DNA of 64,000 bases from 20CM-2-55-15 sp963738025 (GTDB lineage: Bacteria; Acidobacteriota; Terriglobia; 20CM-2-55-15). The notes beneath the pieces were generated by a model that had not been told where the DNA came from, searched no databases, and worked only from the letters and a program-made list of their open reading frames with translations. Made by a program: the position numbers and the translations under genes. The stretch lies in contig CAVTWA010000025.1 in assembly GCA_963738025.1 (NCBI GenBank), positions 62,001-126,000 of the forward strand, in the 5' to 3' direction. Position 1 is the stretch's first letter. Every line of letters begins with the position of its first letter. Positions 15,966 to 26,810 of the stretch are shown here, piece by piece.

Positions 15966-18900
15966 GTGGACAAGATTGGCAGGTATCAGCTCCTTAAGAA
16001 AGTCGGACAGGGAGCCATGGGCGTCGTTTACAAAGCCATGGACCCCTCTATCGAGAGGATCGTCGCTGTCAAAACCATGTCCGCCGATCTCGATAGCGAT
16101 CCGGAATTGCGAGCCCGCTTCTTCCGCGAAGCACGCTCCGCGGGCCAGTTATCCCACAAAAACATCGTCACGATCTATGACCTCGGCGAAGAGGCCGGCA
16201 AGGCGTTTATGGCGATGGAGTTCCTCGACGGCGAAGACATCAAGCAGCTGATTAACCGCGGGGCGCCAGTTCCGATCGAGTCGAAAGTCGCCTACATGAT
16301 CGAAGTGCTGGAAGGCCTTGCTCACGCTCATCAGAAGGGCATCTTTCACCGCGACGTGAAACCCGGAAACATCTATATAACAAACTCCGGACAGGTGAAG
16401 ATTCTCGACTTCGGATTGGCGCGCATGGCGTCATCGGACATGACGAAGACGGGCCTTGTGATGGGCACGCCAAACTACATGTCACCGGAGCAGATCAACG
16501 GTACGGCGATCGATCACCGCTCGGATATCTTTTCGGCAGGCGCCACATTCTACGAGTTGCTCACCACGCGCAAACCGTTCTATTCGTCGTCTCTTCAATC
16601 CACCTTCTTCAAAATCCTTCAGCAGGACCCCGAACCTCTGGAAACCATCGATCCGTCAATCCCGCCGGAATTCTCCACCGTGCTTCTGAAGGCGATGGCC
16701 AAAAGTCCAGCCGCACGATACCAGAGCGTAGAAGAAATGCTTCAGGCCCTCGAACGCTTTCCCAAAATGCTCGAACAGCGGAGACGGAAGGCCAGGGGCG
16801 ATGCCAAAAAGGCCATCGACAGGCTCGACGGCCTGATTACTGAAAATAGCGAGCTTCTCGGTGGCTCGTCACCGGAGTACGACGATCTTCGACAGTCGGT
16901 TCCGGCTATTGCCGGCAATCGTTCCAATGACGACACGATTCGAACTCAAAATACGGAACCAGGTCTTCTCGCTGTTCTCGAAATCCGCGACCGGGCGAAC
17001 CGCGAATATCAGCGACTGGAACTCCTCCTGCAAAAAAGACGGGAAGCGGCCACTCTTCTGCGCGAAGCCGCTTCGGCGGAAGTCGAAGGTCAGCTTGAAA
17101 AAGCGCTGGAGCTCGTTGAAAAAGTTGCGGCGGATATCCCCGAATCCGCGGCCGCCGATTTATTTTCAAAACGAATCCGGCTGATTGTTTCGGCTCGAGA
17201 AAAAGAGCAGGCGTTTGGCGCGATCGCGAACCTCGAAATCCTGATTTCTCAAAATCGCGATTGCCTGCAATCCGAAGAACACCTGAATCCGGCCGACCTG
17301 AAAGCCGCGATTCTGTCCAGCCCCGAACCGGCGCGCGCCGCCGACGCGGATGCCACGGTCCTGTCACAACCTCTAAAATCCGATTCGGAGATCATCCGGA
17401 TTCGCGACAAGGCGAATGCCGAACTCGCGCGGCTTGCCGAAGTCATTGCCAGACAAAGAGAGGACCAGAGGCGTCTCGAACAAGAGAAAACCTCGCGGCT
17501 GACTCAACTGTTGCAAGATTCCCGACAGCTTCATAACGGGAAGATGTTTCAGCAAAGCCTCGCCCGCCTCGACGAGCTTCTTGCGATTGATCCCCAGAAT
17601 GCTCCGGCCCGGACGCTCCGCAGCCAGGTGACGGCGGATATCGAGAACGAAAAACGGAAACAGGAACAGGTACAAAAGGCAGCCGCCTTACTGCAGACGG
17701 CCTCAGCGCAGTATTCCGCCCGCAAACTGGCCGATGCCCACAAGAGTCTTGCCGATGCCCTTGCACTGAATCCCCAGTATCCGGAAGCAGCAAAGCTGCT
17801 GGCCGAAGTCGAACAGGCGCAGGAACAAGCCCGCCTCGAAGAGAAAAAGCGCAACGCGGAACAGGCCGCGACGCAGTCCCGTCAGGCTCTACACGGAGGA
17901 AATCTCGAACAGGCCCGGCATGAAGCGGAGCGCGCCCTGGATTTCGATCCGGACGGCACCATGGTCAAAGCCGCTTTCCGCGACATTGCTCAGACTGAGG
18001 AAAACATCAGAAGACTTCTGCAGGAAGGTCTTTCCCTGCTCCAGGACGGCGATGAGGGCAAGGCCGCGTCCAGGGCCGATGCGATATTCACACTGGACCG
18101 CCAATCCAGCGCTGGACGTGAACTGAAAGAAAAGATCGATGAGACACGCGTAAGGCGGGACCGCGACGAACGCGAAAAGAAAGAACGAATCGCCCGCACA
18201 CTGGCTCAGGCCCGCGAAGCTGAAGCCGGTAAGCGTCTTCACAACGCACGCGAATTTGCGGCAACCGTTCTGAAAGAAGAACCGGCACACGCGGAAGCAC
18301 AGGCAATTTTGCAACGGATTCAGGAGATCGAGATCCGTGAAGAATTAGAACGGCGCGCTCGAGAACTGCTGTCGAGTGCGGATCGGCTCGCGAAGGATGA
18401 AGACTTCCAGGGCGCGATTTCCTTAATTCAAAAGGCGGATGCTGTTGTCACCTCGCTGGAATCCGTCAAGCAGAGTTTACAGAAGTACCACCAAGCCAGA
18501 GCGCAACAGGAGGCGCGCCAGAAAGCGGAACGCGAAAAAAGAGAACGCATCGTTGCGACTCTGAACGAAGCCCGAACGGCACAGTCTTCAGGAGAACTCG
18601 AAAAAGCTTTGAGCCTGACGCGAAACGTCATCGGCGAAGATCCGGCTCACAAGGAAGCGTCCGAACTCCTGAAGAACATCGAAGAAGCGATTGAAGCCCG
18701 CAGACAACGCGAAGAGACAGAGAAAAGGGCGCGCGAACTGCTCGCACAGGCAGAAGCCCTGGCCGCCAAAGGGAAATATCAGGAAGCTCTTGCCGGACTC
18801 CAGAAAGCCGAGCCTCGCGTATCTTCTCTGCCTCCGATAAGGCAACGCATCGACGAATATCAAAAACAGGTGAAGGCTCAGGACGAAGCGAAAGAACGCG

Positions 18901-20816
18901 CCCGGCGCGTCGAGAAACACCTGGAAGTGGGCAAGAATCTGTTCGCACAAGGAGACTTCTCTGGCTGCGAACGGGAAATCGATCAGTTGCTCGCGGTGGA
19001 ACCCGGCCACGCGGGCGCATTGGACCTCCGGACTCAGGTCCGCGCTCAAATCCAGAAGCAACGCGAAGCCGAACTGCGTGAGCAGCAGCTGAAAAAGGAA
19101 CGCCTGCATAAACTGCTCGAAGACACGCGAGGCGCGCTGGAAAAGCAGGATCCCGCCCATGCCGGGATTTTATTAGCAGAAGCCGTGACGCTTGGAGCCG
19201 CGCCCTCCGAAACGGCAGCGCTGAAAAAACGAATCGATAAACTTCAGCGTTCTCAGAAGAAACAGCAGGAAGCAGCGGTCTCGACTGCAACAGGACCGGC
19301 CCGGAGGTCCCGCGCGCTTCCGGTCGGAATTGGATTGGCAGTTCTTATAGCTATCGGCCTGTCGATATGGGCGACGCGGCCTCCCGCCTACCAGCAGCAG
19401 ATCACGGCGGCGCAAACATATCTCAAGCAAAATGATTTCAGCAAAGCGATCGAAACGTTGCAGCAAGTGCCGCAAGGTTCCAGCTTGTACGGTCAGGCTC
19501 AGACTCTTCTGACGGCAGCGCGCAATGGGGAAAAGAAGAAAGATATCGATTCGCTCGTTGCCGAAGCCTCGGCTTTGCACAAGGCGGGAGAGAACGATAA
19601 GAGTCTGGAGACTATCGAGAAATTACTGGCACTGGATCCTGCGAATGCGACTGGAAAGTCGATTAGTGAGGAGATTCGCGACGAAAAATATGCGAAGGCT
19701 ACCAAGGACGAGCAGGATCAGATCGTGAACGATGCCCTGGATAAGGCGGAAGAACTGTTCAAGGCGGGAAACCTTGAAGGCGCCAGCCAGAAGATCGACG
19801 AAGTAACGAAGAACCGCCCCAACGATCCGGCAGCAACGAATCTGAAACGAAGAATAACGAGTCAGATGAATGCGGCCAATAGGGCGAGGGCCGAACGCGC
19901 GAAGGCGGAACAGGCAAAGGCGAGCGCCCGCTCCGCAAAAGCCCCTGAGATGGCCAACGCCAGTTTTACAAGGGCTGAAGAGATGGAAAAAACGGCGCTT
20001 CGCCAGCAACGTGACCGGCAGTTCGATCAGGCTGCGAAAAGTTTTTCGGCGACCACGGGCCTTTATGCAGGGGCAGAAGAAGACGCTCGCACCGCGGCAA
20101 CGAACGCTGCAAACGCCCAGGCTGCTGCTCAGAGAACCCAGCGCACACAGGCCGAGACCGCACACCGGGAATACGATCAGAACCAGACTAAGGCGCATGA
20201 CGCGGGAGCGGACACGAAAGCGGGTGGACCATATCAGTCCGGCATGAGATTGGCTACCGATGCCCAGACGAAATTCGATCGCAGCGACTTTAACGGAGCA
20301 CGAACCGATTGGGAAAAAGCGACGAAACAGATGCAACAGGCGTTTCTCATGGCCGATGCGGTAAAACCGGCGCCGTCGCCCCCGCCCGCTGCTCCGCCCC
20401 CGCCGGCTCCGGCGCAGAACACGGCAACACAGACCGCGGCCGCGCAGGCCAGCGCCGCCCAGAAAGCGGCGGCACAGAAGGCCGAGGATGAGCGCGCGAT
20501 ACAAACGGTGCTGGACCGCTACAAAGCCGCATACGAGGCGAAGAATATTGGCAGAATCAAGAGCGTCTTCCCTGGTCTCGGAGGCAATGAAGAAAAAGCT
20601 ACTTCCGAGAACATGCGTTATGCAAAGACAATCGTGGTGCAACTCACTGGAACGCGAATTCAGATTTCAGACGACAACGCAACTGTGGCTGTACAGCGGC
20701 AGTTCTCGATCCAGTTCGATAATAATGAACGGCGCAGTTCTGAAGCTCAGTCTGTCCAGTTCAGACTGAAAAAGGCAAGCGGCGTCTGGTCCATACAGGG
20801 CATCGATCGAAGATGA
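15966..20816 (+). CDS. Giant membrane Ser/Thr kinase with coiled-coil repeats and extracytoplasmic NTF2-like domain
   Basis: A 1616-residue protein starting at GTG. Residues 5-265 form a Hanks-type kinase: glycine loop GQGAMGVV, Lys36 in VAVK, catalytic Asp130 in HRDVKPGN, DFG 148-150, and activation-loop GTPNYMSPE. Residues about 280-1110 are a very long charged array of repeated TPR-like or coiled-coil units (recurring pattern A-R-x-L-L-x-x-A-x-x-L and L-x-x-D-P-x-x-x-x-A). One membrane helix lies at about 1115-1137. Outside are further TPR-like units, a Pro/Ala linker (about 1460-1500) and a C-terminal domain of about 105 residues (DERAIQTVLDRYKAAYEAKN onward) with an NTF2/SnoaL-like pattern. 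The layout suggests sensing of an envelope ligand and signalling to cytoplasmic targets. It is intact despite its length. Confidence 0.9.
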   Translation: MDKIGRYQLLKKVGQGAMGVVYKAMDPSIERIVAVKTMSADLDSDPELRARFFREARSAGQLSHKNIVTIYDLGEEAGKAFMAMEFLDGEDIKQLINRGAPVPIESKVAYMIEVLEGLAHAHQKGIFHRDVKPGNIYITNSGQVKILDFGLARMASSDMTKTGLVMGTPNYMSPEQINGTAIDHRSDIFSAGATFYELLTTRKPFYSSSLQSTFFKILQQDPEPLETIDPSIPPEFSTVLLKAMAKSPAARYQSVEEMLQALERFPKMLEQRRRKARGDAKKAIDRLDGLITENSELLGGSSPEYDDLRQSVPAIAGNRSNDDTIRTQNTEPGLLAVLEIRDRANREYQRLELLLQKRREAATLLREAASAEVEGQLEKALELVEKVAADIPESAAADLFSKRIRLIVSAREKEQAFGAIANLEILISQNRDCLQSEEHLNPADLKAAILSSPEPARAADADATVLSQPLKSDSEIIRIRDKANAELARLAEVIARQREDQRRLEQEKTSRLTQLLQDSRQLHNGKMFQQSLARLDELLAIDPQNAPARTLRSQVTADIENEKRKQEQVQKAAALLQTASAQYSARKLADAHKSLADALALNPQYPEAAKLLAEVEQAQEQARLEEKKRNAEQAATQSRQALHGGNLEQARHEAERALDFDPDGTMVKAAFRDIAQTEENIRRLLQEGLSLLQDGDEGKAASRADAIFTLDRQSSAGRELKEKIDETRVRRDRDEREKKERIARTLAQAREAEAGKRLHNAREFAATVLKEEPAHAEAQAILQRIQEIEIREELERRARELLSSADRLAKDEDFQGAISLIQKADAVVTSLESVKQSLQKYHQARAQQEARQKAEREKRERIVATLNEARTAQSSGELEKALSLTRNVIGEDPAHKEASELLKNIEEAIEARRQREETEKRARELLAQAEALAAKGKYQEALAGLQKAEPRVSSLPPIRQRIDEYQKQVKAQDEAKERARRVEKHLEVGKNLFAQGDFSGCEREIDQLLAVEPGHAGALDLRTQVRAQIQKQREAELREQQLKKERLHKLLEDTRGALEKQDPAHAGILLAEAVTLGAAPSETAALKKRIDKLQRSQKKQQEAAVSTATGPARRSRALPVGIGLAVLIAIGLSIWATRPPAYQQQITAAQTYLKQNDFSKAIETLQQVPQGSSLYGQAQTLLTAARNGEKKKDIDSLVAEASALHKAGENDKSLETIEKLLALDPANATGKSISEEIRDEKYAKATKDEQDQIVNDALDKAEELFKAGNLEGASQKIDEVTKNRPNDPAATNLKRRITSQMNAANRARAERAKAEQAKASARSAKAPEMANASFTRAEEMEKTALRQQRDRQFDQAAKSFSATTGLYAGAEEDARTAATNAANAQAAAQRTQRTQAETAHREYDQNQTKAHDAGADTKAGGPYQSGMRLATDAQTKFDRSDFNGARTDWEKATKQMQQAFLMADAVKPAPSPPPAAPPPPAPAQNTATQTAAAQASAAQKAAAQKAEDERAIQTVLDRYKAAYEAKNIGRIKSVFPGLGGNEEKATSENMRYAKTIVVQLTGTRIQISDDNATVAVQRQFSIQFDNNERRSSEAQSVQFRLKKASGVWSIQGIDRR

Positions 20817-20872
20817 GCGAGAAAGCCAGACTCGTCCGTTACAACGGATAAACAGGGAGAGTTCAGCATCGA

Positions 20873-21339
20873 GCTGTCAAGAAGGCCAAGGACATCATCG
20901 AAACACGGAACGGATCATCGACAAATTCATCGGCGACGCCATCATGGCCCGTTGGGTTATTGCTGAATCCGATGCGTCCAATCAAGTCGATCAGGCGCTG
21001 GCCGCGTCACGAGAACTGCTGGCGTGCGCCGGTACGTTTTCAAACGAGTTCAGTGCTCAATTCCCGGATCAGAAGTTTCGCATCGGTGTAGCGCTGAACA
21101 TCGGAGAGGCGATGTTCGGGAATGTGGGTTCAGGCGCAAACCAGTCGTTCACCGTGGTTGGCGATTGTGTCAACGTTGCATTCCGCCTCGAAGCTCTGAC
21201 AAAGGAAAAAGGAACTCCCGTCATCGTCAGCAACGGCATAGTGGAATCGGCCGCAGGCGATTATCAATTCAACGACCTCGGCCAGGCCGTCGTCAAAGGC
21301 CGCAAAGAACCCGTCTCGATCTGGGCGTTGAATATTTGA
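20873..21339 (+). pseudogene. Class III adenylate/guanylate cyclase domain fragment
   Basis: The frame 20944-21339 encodes the C-terminal two thirds of a class III cyclase catalytic domain: ALNIGEAMFGNVGS, SFTVVGDCVNVAFRLE and the closing GRKEPVSIWAL. Just upstream, RIIDKFIGDAIMA holds the second metal-binding Asp, but the sequence before it (KKAKDIIETRNG) is in another frame. The N-terminal strand with the first metal-binding Asp (F-x-D-I-x-G-F-T) is missing. It is therefore a truncated, frameshifted relic that lies 56 bases after the kinase gene. A complete version may once have been part of the kinase/phosphatase locus. Confidence 0.65.
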
Positions 21340-21348
21340 TGGGCCATT

Positions 21349-21418
21349 CCCCGCCTGAGTTAGGCGGGGATGGCCCTCGCATAGCGAGGGCCAGGGCGGT
21401 CTGTTCAAAGACGAACAG
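21349..21418. repeat. Half copy of the nested inverted-repeat element
   Basis: Contains the terminal palindrome CCCCGCCTGAGTTAGGCGGGG (21349-21369; 21 bases given as arms CCCCGCCT and AGGCGGGG), the second palindrome GGCCCTCGC-ATA-GCGAGGGCC (21372-21392) and GGGCGGTCTGTTCAAAG (21394-21410). It then ends in CGAACAG. The right half of the element is missing. It lies at the 3' end of the cyclase relic. Confidence 0.8.
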
Positions 21419-21435
21419 TACCGATTAATCGCGCA

Positions 21436-22888
21436 TCACTTCCCGAACGAATATGTCAATGCGGCCAGCGGCGTCACATCCTGCCGCAAGCCCTTGTTAT
21501 CGAGCCGGAAGAGAATGTTTCCGGTCAGCAGGACGTTATTATAAACGTTGTACTTGAATCCCGCGGAACCCGTGCTCAAAACCACGTTGTCTTTGCCGCC
21601 TGAAATCGTGGGCAGCGTCAAGGCTCCCGTTCCTCCAGCAACATTCGCCGTCGTCACTGTCGATTGGAAGACGCGAGGTGCGTCATGGAGAACCTGGCCC
21701 AGATAGTCGAGGGCAAATGTAAGACGGCGGCTGGGGACGCCTACATCAACGCCGAATGTATAAAAGAATTGTGCGGGCAGACTCTGCTTGATAGCCGGTC
21801 CGTTCTGAATCACGACCGTCCCGGTGCGTGTCCTCCGACACTGTCGTCCCCGTGATATTGCCTGCGAGAATCGATTTTCCGTTCCACTGGTACCCGAGAT
21901 TCGCATGTGGAGAAAACTTCTTCCTTGCCGAAATGATCACATACGGCCGGATGCCGGCGGCGCCTGCGCCGAGTAACTGACGCTCATCGCCTGTCGGCGT
22001 CCGGATGTCCATTGCGAGCGCAATACTTACAGTTTCCCGTTGCAATACCTGCCCTTTGACCCGGAATGTGATGTCGCCAATCCCGGACGCGCTGCCCTTG
22101 CTGGAAAACGATTTCGTCTGGCTTCCCGAAGCATCGAACTCGTGCGGATTCGGTAAAGTCGTCGTGGTTCCGGCGAGAGTGAACGTCGGCCCGGAGACTC
22201 GAATGATCTGATCGTTTGAAACGGCACTCATTCGCGTCGACACGATCGGGACGGCGACGGAGGCATCCAGACGATTGGTAATACCGACGGTGCCGAACAC
22301 CATCGTCTGGTCCATATTCAGCGTGATGTTGTTCGTACTCGTAATGACGTCCGCTTCATACGGCTCCGGCACATTGCCGGGCCCGGTATTCGTTACATGT
22401 GAAAACACCGCCGGCAAATTATGCAGATTGTTACCGTCAAGCGTGCTGAAGCGGAACCGCTGATAGCTGGATCCAGCCATCAACTTCCCGCGGCCTACCG
22501 TCTCGGCACGTTCCGCGTAAATCGGCCCAAAGCTGGTCGTCGTTCGAACAAATGCGCCTGTTTCACGGTCGTACTTGTATGTGAATCCCGACGAAGGCGA
22601 GATGATCGGCAATATGGCGAGTTGGGTTGCAATCGCGCTACCGACTGTTTGATTGACAACTGTCTGCGCCGTTCCGATGTAGTGCGCGTAATGAGGAAAA
22701 ACCGGATTTGGAAAGAGACTCAGACCTTGCGTCCCGAAAAGATTCGGCAGCACACAACCAGGCTCCGACTCGTGTCCCTGACATTGCCCGGTGACAATTG
22801 TGCCGGGATTTAAAGGCGTTTGGCCAAAGCAAATGGAACTGAGTGAGAGAAAAATTGCTAAGAGGAACGCTCGATTTATACTTTTCAT
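21436..22888 (-). CDS. Outer-membrane beta-barrel protein split by a frameshift
   Basis: Reading from ATG 22888, a signal peptide (MKSINRAFLLAIFLSLSSICFG) leads into a long beta-strand-rich protein with Gly/Thr-rich turns. The first frame runs to about 21835 (GNITGTTVSEDT). From there the natural continuation, TGTVVIQNGPAIKQSLPAQ and so on, is one frame over and ends ALTYSFGK, a terminal aromatic/hydrophobic strand typical of outer-membrane barrels. The joined protein is about 480 residues. It resembles uncharacterised acidobacterial transporter-like outer-membrane proteins; no ligand can be named. One base missing near 21832 would explain the break. The frame is open farther upstream to 23089, but that extension has no signal character. 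Confidence 0.6.
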
Positions 22889-22996
22889 CAGCAGGATTCT
22901 AGCACGACGGATTGGCGCCACGATGGGGTTTGCCTTCTTGTAAATCCCGAAAGAACCTGAATTTTCTTGAAGCAACCGGCGGGCACGGTCAACGTT

Positions 22997-23017
22997 GATA
23001 TTCGCGTAGCGCACCGA
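22997..23017. repeat. Dispersed 21-bp motif, copy near 23.0 kb
   Basis: The 21 bases beginning GATATTCGCGTAGCG and ending CACCGA match the reverse complement of 37805-37825 exactly, inside the second full MITE-like element, and differ at two positions from 4103-4123 in the first element. Here the motif stands alone in the promoter region of the divergent genes. Confidence 0.6.
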
Positions 23018-23115
23018 GCTTACATGGGTGAGTCGTGAAATTGGACCGCCTTCAACAACTGTGGTAAGGTTGGCCGCCCTCAACATCACAATTGCTGATT
23101 CTAAAAAGGAATGTC

Positions 23116-23706
23116 ATGGCTCCGGCGCGAGACGACATCACCAGATTGCTCCAAGAATGGAGTTCGGGCAATGAGGAAGCGTTGCATGAGCTCATCCCCC
23201 TCGTCCATAGAGAACTTCGACGCACCGCCAAGGCCTATCTAGCTCGCGAGTGGGACGCAAAATCCTGGCAACCTACCCAGCTTGTGAATGAGGCATTCCT
23301 TCGCTTAGTGGATTGCCAGCAGCTGACGTGGAACGACCGCGCCCATTTTTTCCGGCTTGCCGCAAAGAAAATGCGGGAAATCTTGATAGATTACGCCCGA
23401 AAAAAACGCTTACAGAAGCAGGGAGGAGGCGAAATAAGACTCGTGCCCATCGAGGAAGCAGTGCAAACAGAGAACAAAGGTGTAGAGACCGTCGATTTGA
23501 TTGTCCTCAACACTGCACTTGACGAGCTCGAGGCTTTGGATCCACGCAAGAGTCAGATCGTAGAGATGCGGTTTTTTGCCGGGCTGAGCATCGAAGAAAT
23601 CGCAGAAGCGCTAGGCGTAGGTGTGGCCACGGTTCACCGCGAGCTACATTTGGCTAAAGTCTGGCTGTTACGAGCAATTCAGGGCGAGAAAACTGATGAA
23701 TCCTGA
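23116..23706 (+). CDS. ECF-type RNA polymerase sigma factor (TIGR02999-like)
   Basis: A 196-residue sigma factor with region 2 (ELRRTAKAYLAREWDAKSWQPTQLVNEAFLRL in pieces) and region 4 (SQIVEMRFFAGLSIEEIAEALGVGVATVHRELHLAKVWLLR in pieces). The tract QPTQLVNEAFLRLVD and the DYARKKRLQKQGG linker are hallmarks of the subgroup found in planctomycetes and acidobacteria, often encoded beside Ser/Thr kinases instead of an anti-sigma factor. The start is chosen at ATG 23116 after AAAAAGGA. The stop overlaps the start of the kinase gene by 11 bases. Confidence 0.9.
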   Translation: MAPARDDITRLLQEWSSGNEEALHELIPLVHRELRRTAKAYLAREWDAKSWQPTQLVNEAFLRLVDCQQLTWNDRAHFFRLAAKKMREILIDYARKKRLQKQGGGEIRLVPIEEAVQTENKGVETVDLIVLNTALDELEALDPRKSQIVEMRFFAGLSIEEIAEALGVGVATVHRELHLAKVWLLRAIQGEKTDES

Positions 23707-26547
23707 CCGTTGGAAACAAGTTCAGAAGGCCTATTTCGGCGCGCTCGCGTTGACTGCAGAGCAGCAAACCCCCTATCTGGAAACGGTATGTGCGGGTGAC
23801 TTGCACCTGCAAAAAGAGGTCGAGTCACTGCTCGGTTACAAAGACAAGGTAGGCGAATTCCTGGAACAAACCGCGATTGAAGTCCTGGTCCGCGCCTACG
23901 GTCTGAAGGCGCAAGACGAGAATGGTGCGCGTGTAGAGGATCTGGTCGGAACAATCATTGATGACCGCTATGTGGTCTCCAAACACATCGGCTCCGGCGG
24001 CATGGGCGACGTTTATCGAGCGGATCACCGCCTGCTCGGTGTACCTGTTGCGATAAAGCGCCTCGCCACCGGGTTGCGCGACAGGAAGGAGTACCGGCAG
24101 CGCTTTGTTACCGAGGCACGCAGGGCGGTGTTGCTCGACCATGAAAACATAGCCGAAGTAAAAGATGTCGTCGAGCAGTCCAATGAAGTGTTTGTCGTCA
24201 TGGAATTCATCGATGGACAAACTCTTCGGAAGCGTCTCGAACACCCTTTCAACGTGGATGAATTTCTGCCGTTTGCCAGCCAGTGCGCATCTGCGTTGGC
24301 AGCCGCACACGAGCAACGCATAATCCACCTGGATATCAAGCCCGAAAACATCATGCTGACGGGTTCGAACAAGGTGAAGGTGTGTGATTTTGGCGTGGCC
24401 CATCAACTGTCGGCCATTCAGGACGGAAGTATCGAACCCCCGCCACCCTGGACCTTTGCCGGAACACCGCCGTATATGGCGCCGGAAGTACTGGAAAGTA
24501 ACCAGTTTGACGAACGCGCCGACATCTTTTCACTGGGCCTGGTGTTCTATGAAATGTTGGCTGGGACGCATCCGTTCCGGTCTGAGAACCTGCAGTTAAC
24601 GACGAAACGGATAGTGACGGAGAGCGCTCCTTCATTGAGTCAGGTCAGCAAGAAGATACCCGCCCGCCTGGTTCGCCTTGTCGAAAGGATGCTGGCCAAG
24701 AAGCCGGCGGAAAGAATAGGGTCCGCCGGAGAAGTCCTGCGAGAACTCCAAATCATCCGCCGCCATCACAGGTTCTTCAGAGACAAATGGCACACCGCCG
24801 CTGAATTGGGCGCTTCCGTTGCGCGAAGGCCGGCGCCGACCTTGGCATCAATCATCATTTTAGCGATTGTGATCGTAGGGGCTAGCTCATATTTCGGACG
24901 GCTGTCGCGTGGTGCCCCGCTGCCCGAAAAAAAGATCCTCGTCATCTTACCCTTTCGCGTCATTGGTCAGGCCGGTGACGAGCGTTTTTACTCCGAAGGA
25001 GTTTCGGAGATTCTTACAGCCAAATTGGCGGAACTATCCACAATTCCGGATCTCCAGATCGCTTCGACAAGTCTCGTGCGCGAAAAACAGATCAACACTC
25101 TGGAAAAAGCCCGTGCCGAATTCGGTGCCAATCTGGTGTTGGATGGGACATTCCAGTTTTCGCGCGACCAGGTGCGTTTTTCCTATGCCTTGACCGATAT
25201 TGCAGCGGGTCACGACGTCGCTCGCAATGAGAAAACGGTTCCGATTGCCGACCCATTCAAGCTGCAGGATGGCGTGGTGCGGGATCTGCTGAGAATGCTG
25301 CGGATTAAACTCACCACGGACCAGCAAGAGGCGCTTGCCGTGTATGGAACGGACGACTTCAAGGCATTTTCTCTTTACACGTCCGGAATGGGAGCGCTGG
25401 CGAATTATCAGGAACCGGAAAATGTTGAAAAGGCCATCAACCTGTTTTCCCAGGCGGCCCAACAGGACGATCGCTATGCGCTCGCCTATGCCGCGCTGGG
25501 GCGAGCGTACTGGCAGAAATTCTCCCGGGTCAAGGACGCTGCCTTGCTGGAACTCTCGCGAACGAGTTGTGAAAAAGCTGCGAGTTTGAACGTGCGGCTT
25601 TCAGAGGCTCAGGTTTGCCTCGGGCGGGTCCGTCAAGAGAGAGGCGACGCCGAATTGGCGGTTGAATATTTTCAACGAGCTATCGAGTACTCGCCCACGA
25701 ATGATGACGCATATCGCGCCAGGGGCAGTGCACTTGAAGATTTGAATCGCTACGATGAAGCCGAAAAAACGTATCAGCAAGCTATTGACGGTCGCCCAAT
25801 ATTGGGCGGGCCATTCGTGGATCGGGGTGTTCTATGACAGGCGGCATCGCTATGCTGAGGCCATCGATCACTTCAATTCAGCTCTTGCGTTATCACCCGG
25901 TAATGCCCAGGTCTGCTATTCGATGGCGTTGGCCTATCTTGATGACTCACAGTACGACAATGCGATCAAGTTGCTCCATAAAGCCATCGAGCTGGGCCCT
26001 TATCTTGAAGCACCCTATGGAAACCTCGGCTTGACTTACTTGCGGCGCGGCCACTTTGCTGATGCCGTCGCTAGCTGGAAAAGTCTGCCAGTTTCAACGA
26101 GAACTATAGAAGCCTTGGAAATCTCGCACGGATTTACTGGCTGGTGGGACGTAGAGACGAAGCCCGCCAGAAATACGAACTCGCAATACACGACGGCGAA
26201 AGACTGCTGACGTTGAATCCGGCGATACCGGCGTGCATCTGCTTGTGGGCCGGTATTACGCGATGCTCGGGAAAAAACCGGAGGCGACCAGCCATCTCAC
26301 GGAAGCGCTCGCTAAGAAATATGACGATCCCCATTACCTGCTGATCGCCGCCACTGCGTACGTCCAGCTCAATGACCGCCTACAGGCTCTAAGCCTGCTG
26401 GAACAAGCCGTTCGACCCGACTACGGTCCGGCTCATATTCAGGAAGAACCCGAACTGAGCGTTCTCAAAACTGAGCCGAGGTACATAGCGCTCATGTCGT
26501 CGGAACGCTTGGGGAATGTAAATAAACCAAAAGGAGAATCAAAATAA
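23696..26547 (+). CDS. Membrane Ser/Thr kinase with TPR sensor domain, broken by three apparent frameshifts
   Basis: Starts at ATG 23696 inside the sigma gene. Residues about 80-345 are a Hanks-type kinase (GSGGMGDVYRA loop, VAIKRL lysine, catalytic HLDIKPEN, DFG, GTPPYMAPE). The catalytic loop has Leu in place of the usual Arg (non-RD). A membrane helix (SIIILAIVIVGASSYF) follows near residue 385, then a FlgO/TolB-like domain and TPR units. The first frame stops at 25837, but TPR coding goes on in other frames to 26547, with switches near 25810, 26110 and 26230. The joined product would be about 950 residues. This pairing with an ECF sigma gene is a known arrangement in which the kinase is thought to control the sigma factor. 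Confidence 0.75.
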
Positions 26548-26810
26548 TGCTGAGTAGAAAACTTAGAGAGTTTACAGCGGACAGCCCTCTAGTGATCCAA
26601 ATCGTCCTGCGCCCAACAGGAGACTGGACAATCCAACCGGATCCTAATTTCCACAAGAAGATGAAAGATCGTCTGAAGGATGCAGACTCGATCGGGCCCG
26701 GCAAAGTGCTACAGGATCGAATTGTGAAGGAATGGACCGATCGGAAGCGTATTAAGCCTGAACCGGATTTTCTAACTGACCCCGAACACATTCCCTATCA
26801 TGATCCGTGA
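26547..26810 (+). CDS. Small hypothetical protein downstream of the sigma/kinase pair
   Basis: An 87-residue soluble, basic protein with no recognised motif. The ATG overlaps the kinase stop (TAATG), and AGGAG lies nearby upstream, so it is very likely part of the same transcript and coupled to it. The C-terminal half (DRLKDADSIGPGKVLQDRIV) is charged and probably helical. The frame is intact, in contrast to its neighbours. Confidence 0.65.
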   Translation: MLSRKLREFTADSPLVIQIVLRPTGDWTIQPDPNFHKKMKDRLKDADSIGPGKVLQDRIVKEWTDRKRIKPEPDFLTDPEHIPYHDP

